Source: Plotosus lineatus
Taxonomy: Eukaryota; Chordata; Actinopteri; Siluriformes; Plotosidae
Direction: 5' to 3'
DNA: 64,000 nucleotides
Assembly: GCA_024760905.1 (NCBI GenBank)
Contig: CM045729.1
Span: forward strand, 54,150,080 to 54,214,079
Positions 1-11,918 of the stretch are shown in pieces. Both the position numbers and the translations under genes were made by a program. Below the pieces are notes generated by a model. It worked only from the letters and a program-made list of their open reading frames with translations. It ran no database searches and was not told where the DNA came from. Position 1 is the first letter of the stretch. Each line of letters opens with the position of its first letter.

Positions 1-590
1 GACCCACGCAAGAGCCTGTTATAGATTAGTGTGGTGTGTCTCTCCGGTTCTGTGGCTGTGTGACCTGATGTGGCACATCTTTGTGTTGACTATGATAAAT
101 TAGAGCACTTTATCAGCTGTAGGTCTGACAGTGTCCCCCTAGATGTTCTTTGTTATTCAGCATCTTTCAGTAGCACATCACCTCAAATACTTTCACTGAA
201 GATCACGGCCATCAATCACAGAAACTTTTGCTGACATGGATGCTTAAAAAAAACTCTGCAGGATCTCACTCTGCTGCTGTATCTGCCATCTTTTATTCAT
301 TCCTGGCTTTGTACTAAGTGCCACTCAGCATTCACAGTATCCCTCAGTTCTGCTGTGCCGCTTTCGTATTCATGAGCAGTGTACTCCTGCTCCCGTGGGA
401 CATGTGGGTAGCGTAGTTGTTCAAAAACCAACCCATGCTGCATTGTCTTGTAAGGCAAGTACTGTAGTATGATTTGTTCATGACTGTTAGCTCTCCTTTC
501 CACTGCTTCATATGGACACAGGAGGTATTTAGGGCGTGCTTGGAGTGTAGGGTTGTATTGTTGATGGTGCAAGAGAGGTGTGGGGACAAG

Positions 591-594
<4 letters not shown>
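1..594. other. GALNT13 intron, no feature recognised
   Basis: Ordinary-looking vertebrate intronic sequence. The reading frames that overlap its right end are translations of the adjacent dinucleotide repeat. Confidence 0.5.
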
Positions 595-646
<52 letters not shown>

Positions 647-660
647 GTGTGTGTGTCTGT

Positions 661-740
<80 letters not shown>
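595..740. repeat. (TG)n microsatellite
   Basis: About 145 bp of TG/GT dinucleotides with a few interruptions (GCG, GTCTG, GTTTG). Confidence 0.97.
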
Positions 741-745
<5 letters not shown>

Positions 746-1422
746 GTGGAGGGGAATGAGAGGTTGAGGGATTACTGTAAATATATCCCATTGGAGGATT
801 CTTCTGTGCAGAAATGATAAATGAGCTTCTAGGTTGGGGTCAGGAGCGCCCTGTGGGTCACATACAGTGTGGAGTTACAGCTCGTGAAAAGAAGAGAAGA
901 AGGTGAGGTGTTAGCTGGTTCTCGTCTTACCTAACAGAAAATCCCTTTGACTTGGCTTGCCATCTTGGACCTTGTGAAACATTCAAGCGCCATACTCATG
1001 TTGCTTTAAGAAGGTGGGTGATGAGCAGTGTCACTGAATGATATAAAACATAAAACAGAGATTTTTGGGTCCGATAGAAGCAGTGTTCCCATTAAGTAGA
1101 ACTGAGCTTGCTCCAGTACTGTGTTCAGATGAGTCAGATGCTGAAGGCATTGGCTATAAAGCAGCTAATCTTGATGGCGTAGCTTGCTTGATGGCAAGTA
1201 GTGTGGGGAGTGTACGGGAGGGGGTATCCCTTCCTGCAGGGGTTGGGGTGGGTTTCTATTTCCGATAGATGCCGAACATTTTGACAGATCTTTAAAATTA
1301 TTTTCGAGCAAGTTGTAAATTGTGGAACTTAAGACAAAACAAAGATGGAAAAAAATTACTGGTGCGGTGCCAATAATTTCTGACGCCAATCTAAAATTAT
1401 TTGTGCCACTGTTGCGCCAATT
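741..1422. other. Intron, no feature recognised
   Basis: No repeat family or coding signal recognised. Confidence 0.4.
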
Positions 1423-1575
1423 TAGACTCCCGCAGTCCACAAACATGCACAGTAGGTAACTTGGCTCTTCCAAATCAGGCCTAGGTGTGAATGGTTGTGT
1501 GAGTGTTGGCCCTGCGATGGCCCTGCAAGCTGTCCAGGGAGTGCACCGCCCTCGCACAGAGTTGGCTGAGGAACA
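1423..1575 (+). repeat. SINE-A tail fragment
   Basis: Matches the 3' body shared by many copies in the window (hyphen marks a short gap: CCGCAGTCCACAAACATGCA ... CCTGCAAGCTGTCCAGGG ... GAGTTGGCTGAG). It lacks the tRNA-like head. Confidence 0.75.
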
Positions 1576-1621
1576 CTGGGTAGAAGTAATTAGCTTACAT
1601 TGATCGACTGAAACCCTTAAA

Positions 1622-1770
1622 ATCACTTCCTCTTCTTCTTCTTTTTCTTCTTCTTCTTCTTTTTTTACTTTCGGTTGTCCCCTTTTTCTCAGGGGTCACC
1701 ACAGCGAATCATCACATGTTTGATTTGGCACAGGTTTTCATGTCGGATGCCCTTCCTGAAACCCTTAAAA
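1622..1770 (-). repeat. RTE-derived SINE tail fragment
   Basis: A (CTT)n tract followed by the reverse complement of the tail GCCGAAAGG ... CCTGAGAAAAAGGGG and the GGAAGGGCATCCGACATGA segment. It is a copy of the RTE-type tail of the modular SINE, without a head. Confidence 0.75.
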
Positions 1771-1990
1771 TCACTATTATTTAGTTACTCATTATAAGCT
1801 AGGTCTAAACTACCAGGGCAAAACCCATGCAATTTACCTGAGGCTTGCAATCTAGGTGGCTCTGAATGCTGATGCCTCTATGTGGATAAATGCTTCCACC
1901 GAACTCATGATGCACAGCTTATAGTGCTACCCAGCACGAAATTACTGTACTCCATTTAACTCGATCCTTCCTGATTTTGCAAGTAGACAA

Positions 1991-4900
1991 GGCAGTGGCG
2001 GCTTAGTGGCGAATACGATGGGAATCCAGAGGTCAGCGGATCAATCCCCACTGTAACCACCGTTGGGCCATTGAGCAAGGCCCTTAACCCTCAATTGCTA
2101 AAGTTGTATCTTCTTCTTCTTTTCCTTTCGGCTGTTCCCTTCAGGGGTCGCCACAGCAAATGATCTGCCTCCATCTCTCCCTATCCTCTGCATCTTCTAC
2201 TCTTACTCCAACGACCTTCATGTCCGCCTTCACTGCATCCATAAATCTTCTCTTTGGTCTTCCTCTGGGCCTTTTGCCTGGTAGTTCCAACCTCAGCATC
2301 CTACGACCAATATACTCACTATCCCTCCTCTGTACATGTCCAAACCATCTCAATCTAGCCTCTCTGACTTTGTCTCCAAAACATCTAACATGTGCTGTCC
2401 CTCTGATGTACTCATTTCTGATCCTATCCATCCTCGTTACTCCCAAAGAGAACCTCAACATTTTCATCTCTGCTACCTCCAACTCTGACTCCTGTCTTTT
2501 CCCCAGGGCCACTGTCTCTAAACCATACAACATTGCTGGCCTCATCACCGTCTTGTACACTTTTCCCTTCATTCTTGCCGATACTCTCCTATCACACATC
2601 ACACGGACACTTTTCTCCATCCATTCCAACCTGCCTGCACGCGCTTCTTCACCTCTTTTCCACACTCTCCATTGCTCTGGATTGTTGAGCCTAAGTACTT
2701 AAAATCCTCCACCTTCTTTATCTCTGCCCCCTGTAACCTCAAAGTTCCTCTTGGGTCCTTGTCGTTCACACACATGTATTCTGTCTTACTCAGACTAACC
2801 TTCAATCCCCTCCTTTCCAGGGCATACCTCCACCTCTCTAGATTTTCCTCCACTTGGTCTCTGCTCTCACTACAGATCACAATGTCATCTGCAAACATCA
2901 TAGTCCATGGAGATTCTTGTCTAACCTCATCTGTTAGCCTGTCCATCACCATAGCAAACAAGAAGGGGCTGAGAGCTGACCCTTGATGTAGTCCCACCTC
3001 CACCTTGAACTCTTCTGTCACACCGACAGCACACCTCACCACTGTCTTACATCTATCATACATGTCCTGCACCACTCTAACATACTTCTCTGTCACTCCA
3101 GACTTCCTCATACAATACCACAGTTCTTCTCTCGGCACCCTGTCATATGCTTTCTCCAGATCCACAAAGGCACAATGCAGCTCCTTCTGACCTTCTCTGT
3201 ACTTCTCTATTAACATCCTCAAAGCAAACACTGCATCTGTGGTGCTCTTTCTTGGCATGAAACCAAACTGTTGTTCACAAATGCTGACCTCTGCCCTTAG
3301 TCTTGCTTCCACTATTCTTTCCCATAGCTTCATTGTATGGCTCATCAACTTTATCCCTCTGTAGTTGCCACAACTCTGTACATCTCCCTTGTTCTTAAAA
3401 ATGGGCACAAGCACACTTCTCCTCCATTCCTCTGGCATCTGCTCACTTTCTAAGACCTTGTTGAATATTCTTGTCAGAAAATCTACTGCTACCTCCCTAG
3501 ACACTTCCATACCTCAACTGGTATGTCATCAGGGCCAACTGCCTTTCCACTCTTCATCCTCTTCAATGCCCTCCTCACTTCTCCCTTACTAATCTTTGCT
3601 ACTTCCTGCTCCTCAACGGTCACCCCTTCTACTCTTTTTCTCTCTCATTTTCCTCATTCATCAGCTCTTCAAAGTACTCTTTCCATCTTCCCAGCACACT
3701 TCTGTCATCAGTCAATACATTTCCCTCTCTGTCCTTTATCACTCCTAACTTGCTGCACGTCTTTCCCATCTCTATTTCTCTGCTGTGCTAACCTGTATAG
3801 ATCATTTTCTCCCTCCTTACTGTTCAACCTATCATACAAGTCATCATACGCCCTCTGTTTGGCCTTTGACACTGCTACCTTCGCCTTACGCTGTGTCTCC
3901 CTGTACTCCTGTTTACTCTCTTCGGTCCTCTCAATGTCCCACTTCTTCTTGGCTAACCTCTTCTTTTGTACACACTCCTGCACTTCCTCATTCCACCACC
4001 AAGTTTCCTTATCTACTTTCCTTCCAGAGGACACACCAAATACTCTCCTACCGGTCTCCCTGATCACATTGGCTGTGGTTGTCCAGTCCTCTGGAAGCAC
4101 TTCCTGACTACCCAAAGCCTGTTTCAACTCCTCCTTGAAGACAACACGACACTCTTCCTTTTTCAGCTTCCACCACTTTGTCTTCTGCTCTACCTTTGCC
4201 TTTTCACCTTTCTCACCATCAGTGTCATCCTGCACACCACCATCCTATGCTGTTTGGCAACACTCTCACCCACTACTACTTTGCAGTCACTGACTTCCTT
4301 CAAATTACATCGCCTACACAAGATGTAGTCTACCTGTGTGCTCTTACCTCCGCTTTCATAAGTCACCCTATGCTTCTGTTTCTTCTGGAAGAAAGTATTC
4401 ACCACAGCCATTTCCATCCTTTTTGCGAAATCGATCAACATCTGTCCTTCTGTGTTCCTGTCCTGGATACCAAACCTGCCCATCACTTCCTCGTCCCCTC
4501 TGTTGCCTGCACCAACATGTCCATTGAAGTCTGCTCCAATGACCACTCTTTCACCTCTGGGGGTACTCTGCATCACTTCATCTAACTCACTCCAGAATCT
4601 CTCCTTCTCTTCTAGCTTACATCCTGCCTGTGGGGCATAAGCACTAACAACATTGACTATCACGCTTTCAATTTCTAACTTGAGACTCATCACTCTGTCT
4701 GACACTCTTTTCACTTCTAGAACATTCCTGACAAACCCCTCCTTCAAAATGACTCCTACTCCATTTCTCTTCCCATCCACACCATTATAAAACAGTTTAA
4801 ACCCTGCTCCTAAGCTTTTAGCCTTTCTACCTTTCCACCTTGTCTCCTGAACACACAGTATGTCCACCTTCCTCCTCTGCATCATGTCAGCCAGCTCCCT

Positions 4901-5335
4901 ATCTTTTCCTTGCATAGTTCCAACATTCAAAGTCCCTACTCTCAGTCCGAGGCTCACGCATTTCCTCTTCTCTCTCTGCCTACGGACACGCCTCCCGCCT
5001 CTCCTTCTTCGACGTCTTCGACCAACAGTAGTCCAATTTCCATCAGCACCCTGTTGGTTGACAGCACTGATGGCGGTCGTTGTTAACCCGGGCCTCGACC
5101 GATCCGGTATGAATTTTGTTTTGATCATTTGCATTTTTAAATGTGGCAGAAGTTTTACGCCGGATGCCCTTCCTGTCGCAACCCTCTGCATTCATCCGGG
5201 CTTGGGACCGGCATAAGGGGGAGAGACACTGGTTAGTGCCCCCCCCGCCTCATGGCTGCATTAATTGCTAAAGTTGTATAAAAATGATAATTATGAGTTG
5301 CTCCGGAAAAGAGCATCTGCCAAATGCTGTAAATA
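1991..5335 (+). repeat. tRNA-derived SINE split by a LINE insertion
   Basis: The left half (1991-2109) starts GGCAGTGGCGGCTTAGTGG, an A-box-like tRNA head, with GATCAATCCCC as B-box-like sequence. The right half (5280-5335) continues with GAGTTGCTCCGGAAAAGAGC and the usual '..ATCTGCCAAATGCTGTAAAT' end. The two halves become contiguous if the LINE at 2110-5262 and one copy of the 17-bp target duplication are removed. Confidence 0.8.
2110..5262 (-). mobile_element. RTE-type non-LTR retrotransposon, near full length, frameshifted
   Basis: This 3153-bp element is flanked by the perfect 17-bp duplication AATTGCTAAAGTTGTAT (2093-2109 and 5263-5279). Its length fits full-length RTE elements. On the minus strand, 5191-4190 encodes an APE-type endonuclease (VGTLNVGTMQGKDRELADMM, VQETRWKG, GADFNGHVG, TQVDYIL). 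Segments 4235-3708 and 3510-2599 encode linker and reverse transcriptase (GNYRGIKLM, FVDLEKAYDRVPREELW, HQGSALSPFLFAMVMDR and the catalytic MMFADDIVI). 2665-2141 encodes the C-terminus, ending in ICCGDP and a stop. The pieces are in different frames, so there are at least three frameshifts: around 4190-4235, around 3710-3750, and 2599-2665. The element is thus inactive as it stands but not old. The short 3' end is CCGAAAGGAAAAGAAGAAG. RTE assignment is by motif recall (similar to BovB-like elements). Confidence 0.9.
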
Positions 5336-5343
5336 TAGACAGT

Positions 5344-6026
5344 AAATTACACATAGACCCCACAGTAATTCATTGCTGGAGTGTTCTTTACTTACCTACT
5401 ATTGCATGAAAATTTTTCATTTCAGTGAGACTAGTTTTCTGTAAGGTAGTGTTATATTTCTGCTGAAAGGTCATCTTCTCCCCAGTGGTGTATAAATCTG
5501 AAAAGTTAGAAAAATCTGAATTATATCCAATACGATGTGACTAATTTAATCTTAATGAAAGTCTTGTACCTTTTAAATCAAGGATTTGTTTTGTAATTTA
5601 TAAGATTCACAAACAACCAACTTTCAGAAAATTGAGCTTCTATTCATGAAATGGTGCGAGGTACAGTATTTGATCCTGACGCGCCCCCTAGTGTTTACTG
5701 GAAATCAATGCATTTTCTAGGAGCAAACGAAGTGGACGTAAAATCAGTTAAAAATCAAAATACAGTATCACCTAAGAGCACATTTTTCTTGACAACATAT
5801 ATTAACTGAATATATTATATTGAATATATTAACTGATTGTTAATTAGTATTTTTACTATGTCTAAGGAAGGCGACAGATTGCATTAACTTTAGATTAGTG
5901 CCTGATACACTAAAACAGGGACAAGACATTCATAGTTTGTCAAGGAGAAGGGGTGTAAACATTTCATACTTTACATAGAAAAATAAAGCATAAAACATTT
6001 CATTTCACAAAAACACTGTAATACAC
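5344..6026. other. Intron, no feature recognised
   Basis: AT-rich intronic sequence with no recognised repeat. Confidence 0.4.
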
Positions 6027-6187
6027 TAGGGGCAGCTTTGGTCTAATGGTTAGAAAAGCACATTTGGGGCTTAAAGGTCACTGGTTGGATTCCTGGACTA
6101 GCAGGAAAAAAATATATTGTGGCCCCCACCTCCCTACTTCCACCAAGACACCTAAACCCCAATTGATCTACAGTGGTTGGCCACAGC
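6027..6187 (+). repeat. tRNA-derived SINE (SINE-D)
   Basis: The head GGGGCAGCTTTGGTCTAATG plus GGTCACTGGTTGGATTCCTG resembles A and B boxes. It runs into the (GA)n(GT)n tract. Confidence 0.65.
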
Positions 6188-6211
6188 TCTGAGAGAGAGA
6201 GAGAGAGAGAG

Positions 6212-6247
<36 letters not shown>

Positions 6248-6250
6248 CGT
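6188..6250. repeat. (GA)n(GT)n microsatellite
   Basis: GA dinucleotides pass directly into GT dinucleotides, ending in GCGTGCGT. Confidence 0.95.
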
Positions 6251-6370
6251 ACAAAATCAAACAAAACCCAAACAAACTAAAAACCACCCTCATGAAGAGC
6301 ACTTTTATTTTGAAATAAATGAACTAAGCAGACCAGAACAGACTCGATAGCTTCACAAAGCTTTTTACCA

Positions 6371-6697
6371 GGTTGGCACGGTGACGTACTGGTGAGGATG
6401 CCCACCTCACAGCAAGAAGGCATAGGTTCAATGTCCAGCCTCTTCATTTTTGTGTGGCGTTTGCAGGTTCTTCCTGTGCTTGCGTGAGTTTATTCCCACT
6501 GTCCAAAACATGCACGGTAGGCTAATTGTCTGTTCCACATCACCCTTCGGTGTGAGTGTGAATGGTTGTATGAGTGTTGGAACTACAGTAGCCTGGCGAG
6601 CTGTCCTGGGTCCATCCCACCCTCACCCAGTGAATGAGATGGACACTAGCCTCCCTGGCGACTCTAATTAGGATTAAGTGGCTTAGAAAATTAACGA
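6371..6697 (+). repeat. SINE-A, nearly full-length copy
   Basis: tRNA-like head (GTTGGCACGGTGACGTACTG ... GCATAGGTTCAATGTCC), then the common body with 'CCAAAACATGCACGGTAGGC' and the tail 'GACTCTAATTAGGATTAAG'. Confidence 0.8.
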
Positions 6698-7077
6698 ACT
6701 TATAGCAAGCTCAAAGTGTGGCCATGGTAAAAATATGTAAATACCAAGGTTAAAAATATTGTTTTTTTTGCTTGTTATTGCTTCTGTGTTGTGTATATGC
6801 TGACACTTGTAAAGAGGGTTAAGAGACAACAGCTTTCATGTGCACACTAGCTCACATGAGTCTGTCATAATCTTTTACTAATGTTTATAAATAAAACAAA
6901 TAAAAAAAATAAAATTTAGTTTTTTGTTTTCTTTTTGACTTCTGATTTTGTGTAATATATACTAAAGCATTTTTAAATCTTAGGCTCAGTGCTTACCATT
7001 GCATTGAACAGTCCCCTCGACGTTCTCGGGTACGGTGCACTAACATTCATCTCGGCTCACCTGCGTAATTGTTTATA
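6698..7077. other. Intron, no feature recognised
   Basis: AT-rich, with several A and T runs; nothing recognised. Confidence 0.4.
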
Positions 7078-7959
7078 CAGTCGGCCCTCTACTTACGAAA
7101 TTAATCCGTTCCAGTGCCTTTTTCGTAACCTGGAGTTTTTTTAAGTAGATGTGCATTTTACATGTAAAACGCGTAATTCATTCCAAGGCTCCCAAGACTA
7201 CCCCATAAACCCTTTAAAAATTATAAAAGCACACCAATTTTGTATGAAATATGTGTTAAAAGGAAAAGAAAATTATTTACCTTTTTTTAAATCTCTCAAA
7301 CCACCCATGCAACGCTTTAAAGACCAGGGATTGCTGGTCTGAAGAACCCTCACCCCCACCCTCCTTCACGAGGTCCTTAAATATGGCGGTTGCTTTTTCC
7401 AAAATAATCGCCTCCATCACTATCTCCACTTTTAAGGTCTTCTTCTGCTTCAATCGTCCCGATTGTAGAGGAGTTACGGCCATACTTCTTTGCAATTTCG
7501 CTCAATCGCATCCCACTTTCATATTTTTTAATTACCTCCTGCTTCACTTCGATTAATAACGGAGCCCACTTATTTTTGGTGTCACCGAGAATCACTTTCT
7601 TGGGGTCTATGATGGATAACGAAATATAACGCTGCAATGATCACGCTCAAAAAACTCACGAGCCAACAGTCCTGTTCAACTCTCCTTCACGCATGTGACA
7701 AACAGGAAGTATGGGTACAGTTCAGCTCCCTCCTGGCTAATGGGAGGCCAGCAGGGCGGGATGTTGGGAGACAGCCAATGGGAGAGCAACTCGTGCATTG
7801 TTTGAATGATGCGTTTCAATTGTTGAATGGCGCGTTTGGCGCTTTTCGTAAGAAGAGGTTGTCTCATATACAGAGGGTGAAAATTTAGGAAAATGTTTTT
7901 CGTAACCTGGATTTTTCGTATTCAGAAGTTTTCATAAGTGGACTTATTTTGGCCGACTG
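7078..7959 (-). mobile_element. Tigger/pogo-like DNA transposon, internally deleted
   Basis: TIRs CAGTCGGCCCTCTACTTACG and the reverse complement of AAGTGGACTTATTTTGGCCG ACTG lie between TA dinucleotides. On the minus strand 7637-7377 encodes a CENP-B-like helix-turn-helix (KQEVIKKYESGMRLSEIAKK, YGRNSSTIGTI), as in Tigger transposases, and no DDE domain follows. At 882 bp it is a non-autonomous remnant. The same TIR family recurs at 53305-54186. Confidence 0.8.
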
Positions 7960-8240
7960 TATTTTGGAATGTTAGCACTCGGAAATCGCAAGTTCTAATT
8001 CGGTTTAATGAAGCAGCCATTCGTGACGGGGAGCCCATGATAGTTAATTGGCTGAGCTCTGACTGGAGGGAGGCATGGCGTACGCTCACTTCCCTGTCAC
8101 TCATGGAAATCGCCAGCCAATGATGGGTGTCTGTGAGCTCGTTCATACAAGGGGGCGGATGGCGCATTCCCTCCTAGTGTGTTAGATTAGACCACAACCA
8201 AATACATATTTCCACAGTTCGAAAAGAGATGGGTGGCGTA
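7960..8240. repeat. Possible unclassified interspersed repeat
   Basis: Moderately GC-rich block (CTCACTTCCCTGTCACTCAT, AATCGCCAGCCAATGATGGG) that looks repeat-like next to the Tigger end. I could not assign a family. Confidence 0.25.
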
Positions 8241-8544
8241 CATCGCATGCCATGAAAGGGGTGTGTGCATGCTTTCACACCTCCCTTGTTGGTGGTGGTC
8301 TTTGACTTTAAATGAAGGAATTTAATCAACATGCGCGTTCTTAAAATGTGAGCGAATGTTGTACAGTACAATGTTTCTTCCCAAAACATTTTAGAATGTA
8401 AAATTTGATGAACGCACGTAATATAACCGCTGTCTCTGACCAATAGAAGTGTGAAAATGCACACACAAACACACTCATATAATGCTATTTTCTTGTTCTG
8501 GCTATAGTTCTGAGCAATACAGAAATTGGTGTATATTTGTGCAG

Positions 8545-8684
8545 GTGTGGTGCGAGTGGACTATGGAGACGTATCTGCTCGTAAAACCCTGAGGGAATCT
8601 CTACAATGTAAACCTTTCTCCTGGTATCTGGAGAACATCTATCCAGACTCCCAGATACCACGCAGATACTACTCACTCGGAGAG
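8545..8684 (+). CDS. GALNT13: GALNT13 exon: end of catalytic domain, linker and start of lectin domain
   Basis: This 140-nt internal exon begins after an AG acceptor (TTTGTGCAG) and ends before a GTATAC donor. Its first two bases complete a split Gly codon and the remaining 46 codons are open. The peptide contains [17 protein letters not shown], then [18 protein letters not shown] and RRYYSLGE. This is the hallmark of the end of the catalytic region and the linker of the GalNAc-T1/T13 subgroup, Golgi type II enzymes that transfer GalNAc from UDP-GalNAc to Ser/Thr of proteins. The RKTLRE and RRYYSLGE variants match T13 rather than T1 as I recall them. Upstream exons lie outside the window. The next exon follows 12.4 kb downstream, in phase. 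Identity as GALNT13 over GALNT1 is from memory of the family, not from an alignment. Confidence 0.93.
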
Positions 8685-9667
8685 GTATACAGCCTTCTGG
8701 GCTCTGTTACTTTATTCTGTATTATAGAATTAATATTTTATGATATTTTTTGTGGGAAGAATGAATATTTCTTTTATCCATAGACTTAGACCAACATTGC
8801 ACCATTGTTTACAAAGTCAAGGCACATATTGTTTATGGCAGTGCCTCTAGCGGGCAGACAGTTCAACTGATCATTTGTCTTCTTTTTATTGCATTACCCC
8901 AGAAAACCGCACTGTACAAAATGGCATCTCACTACAGTAGACTAAAAGAAATGTCATGTGTCTCACAAAATTTGCTGTGTAGTTTATCATCCTAAAGATT
9001 CCAATAGTGTAAAACTGCATGTCATCTGGTTTCCTTCCAAACAGGTCTGAAATGTATCACCTTTATTGTGTTATCGTGTAAAATACCACTCCATCCATAC
9101 CAACACGGACCTGACAAACAGAACTTCAGGAGGTCCAGAACATTTTTAAATATTTCAGAAATATTTGCAAAAGTTCTTATATTGTATCTGATTAGAGATG
9201 AAAGTCCCTGCCCAAAATCCTGCAAATGGGGAAATGCAGAATTGACTCACCACCATTAAATCAGTTAGCGTGTGTAGTTACTTTTAACATTGTGGAACAT
9301 TCATGTTAATTAATATCACTTACATTATAGCAGACATAATCTATTATTTCCTCACCGGCCTCTCTTTAGTTCTTTCACTTGAAGTTAATCAGATAAAAAT
9401 ACACAGCTAGTCATGTTAAACCCACATCACATTCAACCACAGTCCGATAATATCCTTAAGAGAAAATAAACCTAAACTTAATAAAAGCTTGCGCATACTG
9501 TGAATGTTATTGTGGGAAAATGTATTATTGTTATTACAAGCTTCATAATTAAGAAAAAACAAGTTATAAAGCTACACATATGGGGGCAACATTGGGATGC
9601 AAAAAGTCACACATGGGTCCAGTGTATTCAACAGTAAATACAAAACACAGCGGTTTTCACAGACATA
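8685..9667. other. GALNT13 intron, no feature recognised
   Basis: Nothing beyond normal intronic sequence recognised. Confidence 0.4.
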
Positions 9668-10253
9668 TTCAACCCGTCTCTTCCCCAAGCAACAGTGCCA
9701 GAATGCTTTAAGACAGTTTCTATAGTGCCAGTGCCGAAACCCTCCTCTCTGATGTGCCTGAATGACTACCACCCTATTGCACTAACACCCATTGTGATGA
9801 AGTGCTTTGGTCCTTGCACATCTCAAGCAAAGTCTACCTCCCACACTAGACCCACGTCAATTTGCATTCCAACGCAACAGAAATACAGAAGATGCTGTAT
9901 CCACAGCGCTGCGCTATATTTACTCACACCTGGACAACAAGAACACGTATGCAAGAATGCTGTTCGTTGATTTTTGGCTCAGCATTCAACACAGTCATTC
10001 CCTCCAAGTTAACCACAAAACTTGAGGATCTTGAAATCAATGCTTCCCTCTGCAACTAGATCTTTCTAACAAACAGACCCCAGTATGTCAAGCCAGGCAA
10101 CAATTGTTCCTCCACCATCATACTCAATACTGGCGCACTGCAGGGCTGTGTGCTGAGCTCGTTCCTCGACTCTCTCTTCACCCATAACTGGAGGCCTATG
10201 TATGGATCCAACTTCATTATAAGTTTGCAGACGACACAACGATGATCACTCGT
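9668..10253 (+). mobile_element. L2/CR1-like LINE reverse transcriptase fragment
   Basis: Broken RT reading frames: [71 protein letters not shown] and VDF, then a catalytic KFADDTT near 10220. These are RT blocks of the L2/CR1-like group as recalled. The frame shifts several times and both ends of the element are missing. Confidence 0.8.
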
Positions 10254-10317
10254 CATCACACTCAGTGACTAGATACTAGATACCGTCGCAGTAACATCAA
10301 TTTTACATTCATTTACT

Positions 10318-10835
10318 GTACATTGTTACCATGGTCCCCAAGAGGAAACCCGATTCATCAGACAGCAATTCTACCAAGAAACCAAGGAAGGCACTGTCAT
10401 TGGAGACGAGGATGAAAGTGATAAAGCAGTATGAAGGAAGAAAAAATGTAAATTCCATCGCTTGAGATCTCCATCGCTCCCACTCCAACGTGTCTAAAAT
10501 TTTGAAGGACAAGGACTGCATTAAGGAAGCAGTGAAAGCAGCAGCCTCAATTACGTCAACTATCGTCACAAAACAGTGTGAAGGACCGATTGCAGAGATG
10601 GAAAAGTTGCTATACACGTGGTTGGAAGATAATAGGTAAAGAAATGTGAAAGTGATGTTGCGAGCAGTGCAAAGTAAGGCTACAAGTACATGCAGGTGAA
10701 GAATATGCTTCACATGAATTCACAGTGAGTGTGGGGTGGTTTCGGTTTCATTGTGTTAAATATCTGACTTACGACCAATCCGACTCACAACTGGTTGGTC
10801 GGAACCGATCTAAGTTGTAACTTGTATAGTGACTG
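10318..10835 (+). pseudogene. Tigger-like transposase N-terminus, degraded
   Basis: An ATG at 10331 opens MVPKRKPDSSDSNSTKKPRK, then ALSLETRMKVIKQYEGRKNV and, after an in-frame stop, LHRSHSNVSKILKDKDCIKE. This is the CENP-B-like helix-turn-helix start of Tigger transposases. The frame continues with stops to about 10698 and no catalytic domain follows. The sequence near 10770-10820 (TTACGACCAATCCGACTCAC) resembles the end of such an element. Confidence 0.8.
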
Positions 10836-11079
10836 TCTCTTTTTCTTCTTTTCCTTTCGGCTTTTCCCTTTTTTTTTTCAGGGGTCGTCATAGCGAATTA
10901 TCTGATTCGCATGTTTGATTTGGCTATCGTCAGATGCCTTTCCTGACCCAACCCTTTTAGCAAGGGGCAGAAACACGCTAACAGCTATGCAGCCTACTCT
11001 TTATGAAAGTCAGCAAGGGTTCTTTTACATGCCTCTCACCGTAGACAGTGAGAGACATGGCCGACCTTTGATAATAGTG

Positions 11080-11080
<1 letters not shown>
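10836..11080 (-). repeat. Modular SINE-B with RTE-derived tail
   Basis: On the minus strand the shared body (CTCACTGTCTACGGTGAGAG, GTAAAAGAACCCTTGCTGAC, TTAGCGTGTTTCTGCCCC) is followed by TTGCTAAAAGGGTTGGGTCA, GGAAAGGCATCTGACG and the end GCCGAAAGGAAAAGAAG. The head is cut off at about 11080 next to a microsatellite. Confidence 0.8.
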
Positions 11081-11082
<2 letters not shown>

Positions 11083-11124
<42 letters not shown>

Positions 11125-11140
11125 ATATATATATATATAA
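11083..11140. repeat. (GT)n(AT)n microsatellite
   Basis: GT dinucleotides pass into TA dinucleotides. Confidence 0.95.
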
Positions 11141-11246
11141 AATCAGCTGTAAACAAGCTGATATTTGCTGACTTTATGTGAACATGAGCACATATTATAT
11201 GTAGATGTGCCGAGTTTTATTTTCTTCAGAGGATCAATGGCTTTTA

Positions 11247-11918
11247 CAGTGGTACCTCACCTTACGATAGTCCCTGCAAACGAAAAATCCAGATTACGAA
11301 AAACATTTTCCAAATTTTTTTGTCTCTGTATACGAAACAAGTTCTCCTTACGAAACGCGCCAAACGTGCCATTCAAACATTCAAATGCGCCATTCAAACA
11401 TTCAAATGCACCATTCATGACGCAGCTCCCTCCCAATGGCTATCTCCCAACATCCCGCACCAACTGGCCTCCCATCGGCTAGGAGGGATGACGCAGCTCC
11501 CTCCCATTGGCCATTATGGAGCTGCATCTCCCATAATGCTTTTCGTTTAAAGAGCAGACTGTTGTTTCATGCTTTATTTCTTGACTCAGGATTTTAACCT
11601 TCCATAAACATTTGTAAGATTATAACTCTGCTAAGAAGACATGGTCAACACACACGTGCGTGCAAACGAGTGAGAAGAAGAAATGTGATCGTGGCATGCG
11701 GTTGAGTGATATCACAAAGGAATATGGCCAAACCCGTCTACCATCGGTCCAATATTGAAGCAGCTTAAAAGGTATGCTTTTATAAAGTTTAAAGGGTTGA
11801 GGGGGTAGTATTGGGGCCTTGGAATGAATCACGTGTTTTACATGTAAAATGCGGTTCAATTTATGAAAAATCCAGGAATCTCTGGAACGGATTAATTTCA
11901 TAAGGTGAGGTACCACTG
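11247..11918 (-). mobile_element. Tigger/pogo-like non-autonomous element
   Basis: TIR CAGTGGTACCTCACCTTACG and its inverted copy (AAGGTGAGGTACCACTG) lie between TA dinucleotides, giving 672 bp. The inner sequence holds GCGCCATTCAAACATTCAAA repeats and a weak remnant of the Tigger N-terminus near 11680-11760. It is closely related to 48611-49333. Confidence 0.8.

Noticed and set aside
297..817. Open frames of His-Thr or Cys-Val repeats
   Set aside because: They are translations of the (TG)n microsatellite and are open in several frames on both strands.
2160..4640. Long + strand open frames rich in Ser, Leu, Pro
   Set aside because: They are antisense shadows of the RTE LINE coding frames on the minus strand.
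10309..10713. 134-codon minus-strand frame
   Set aside because: Antisense to the degraded Tigger N-terminus on the + strand.
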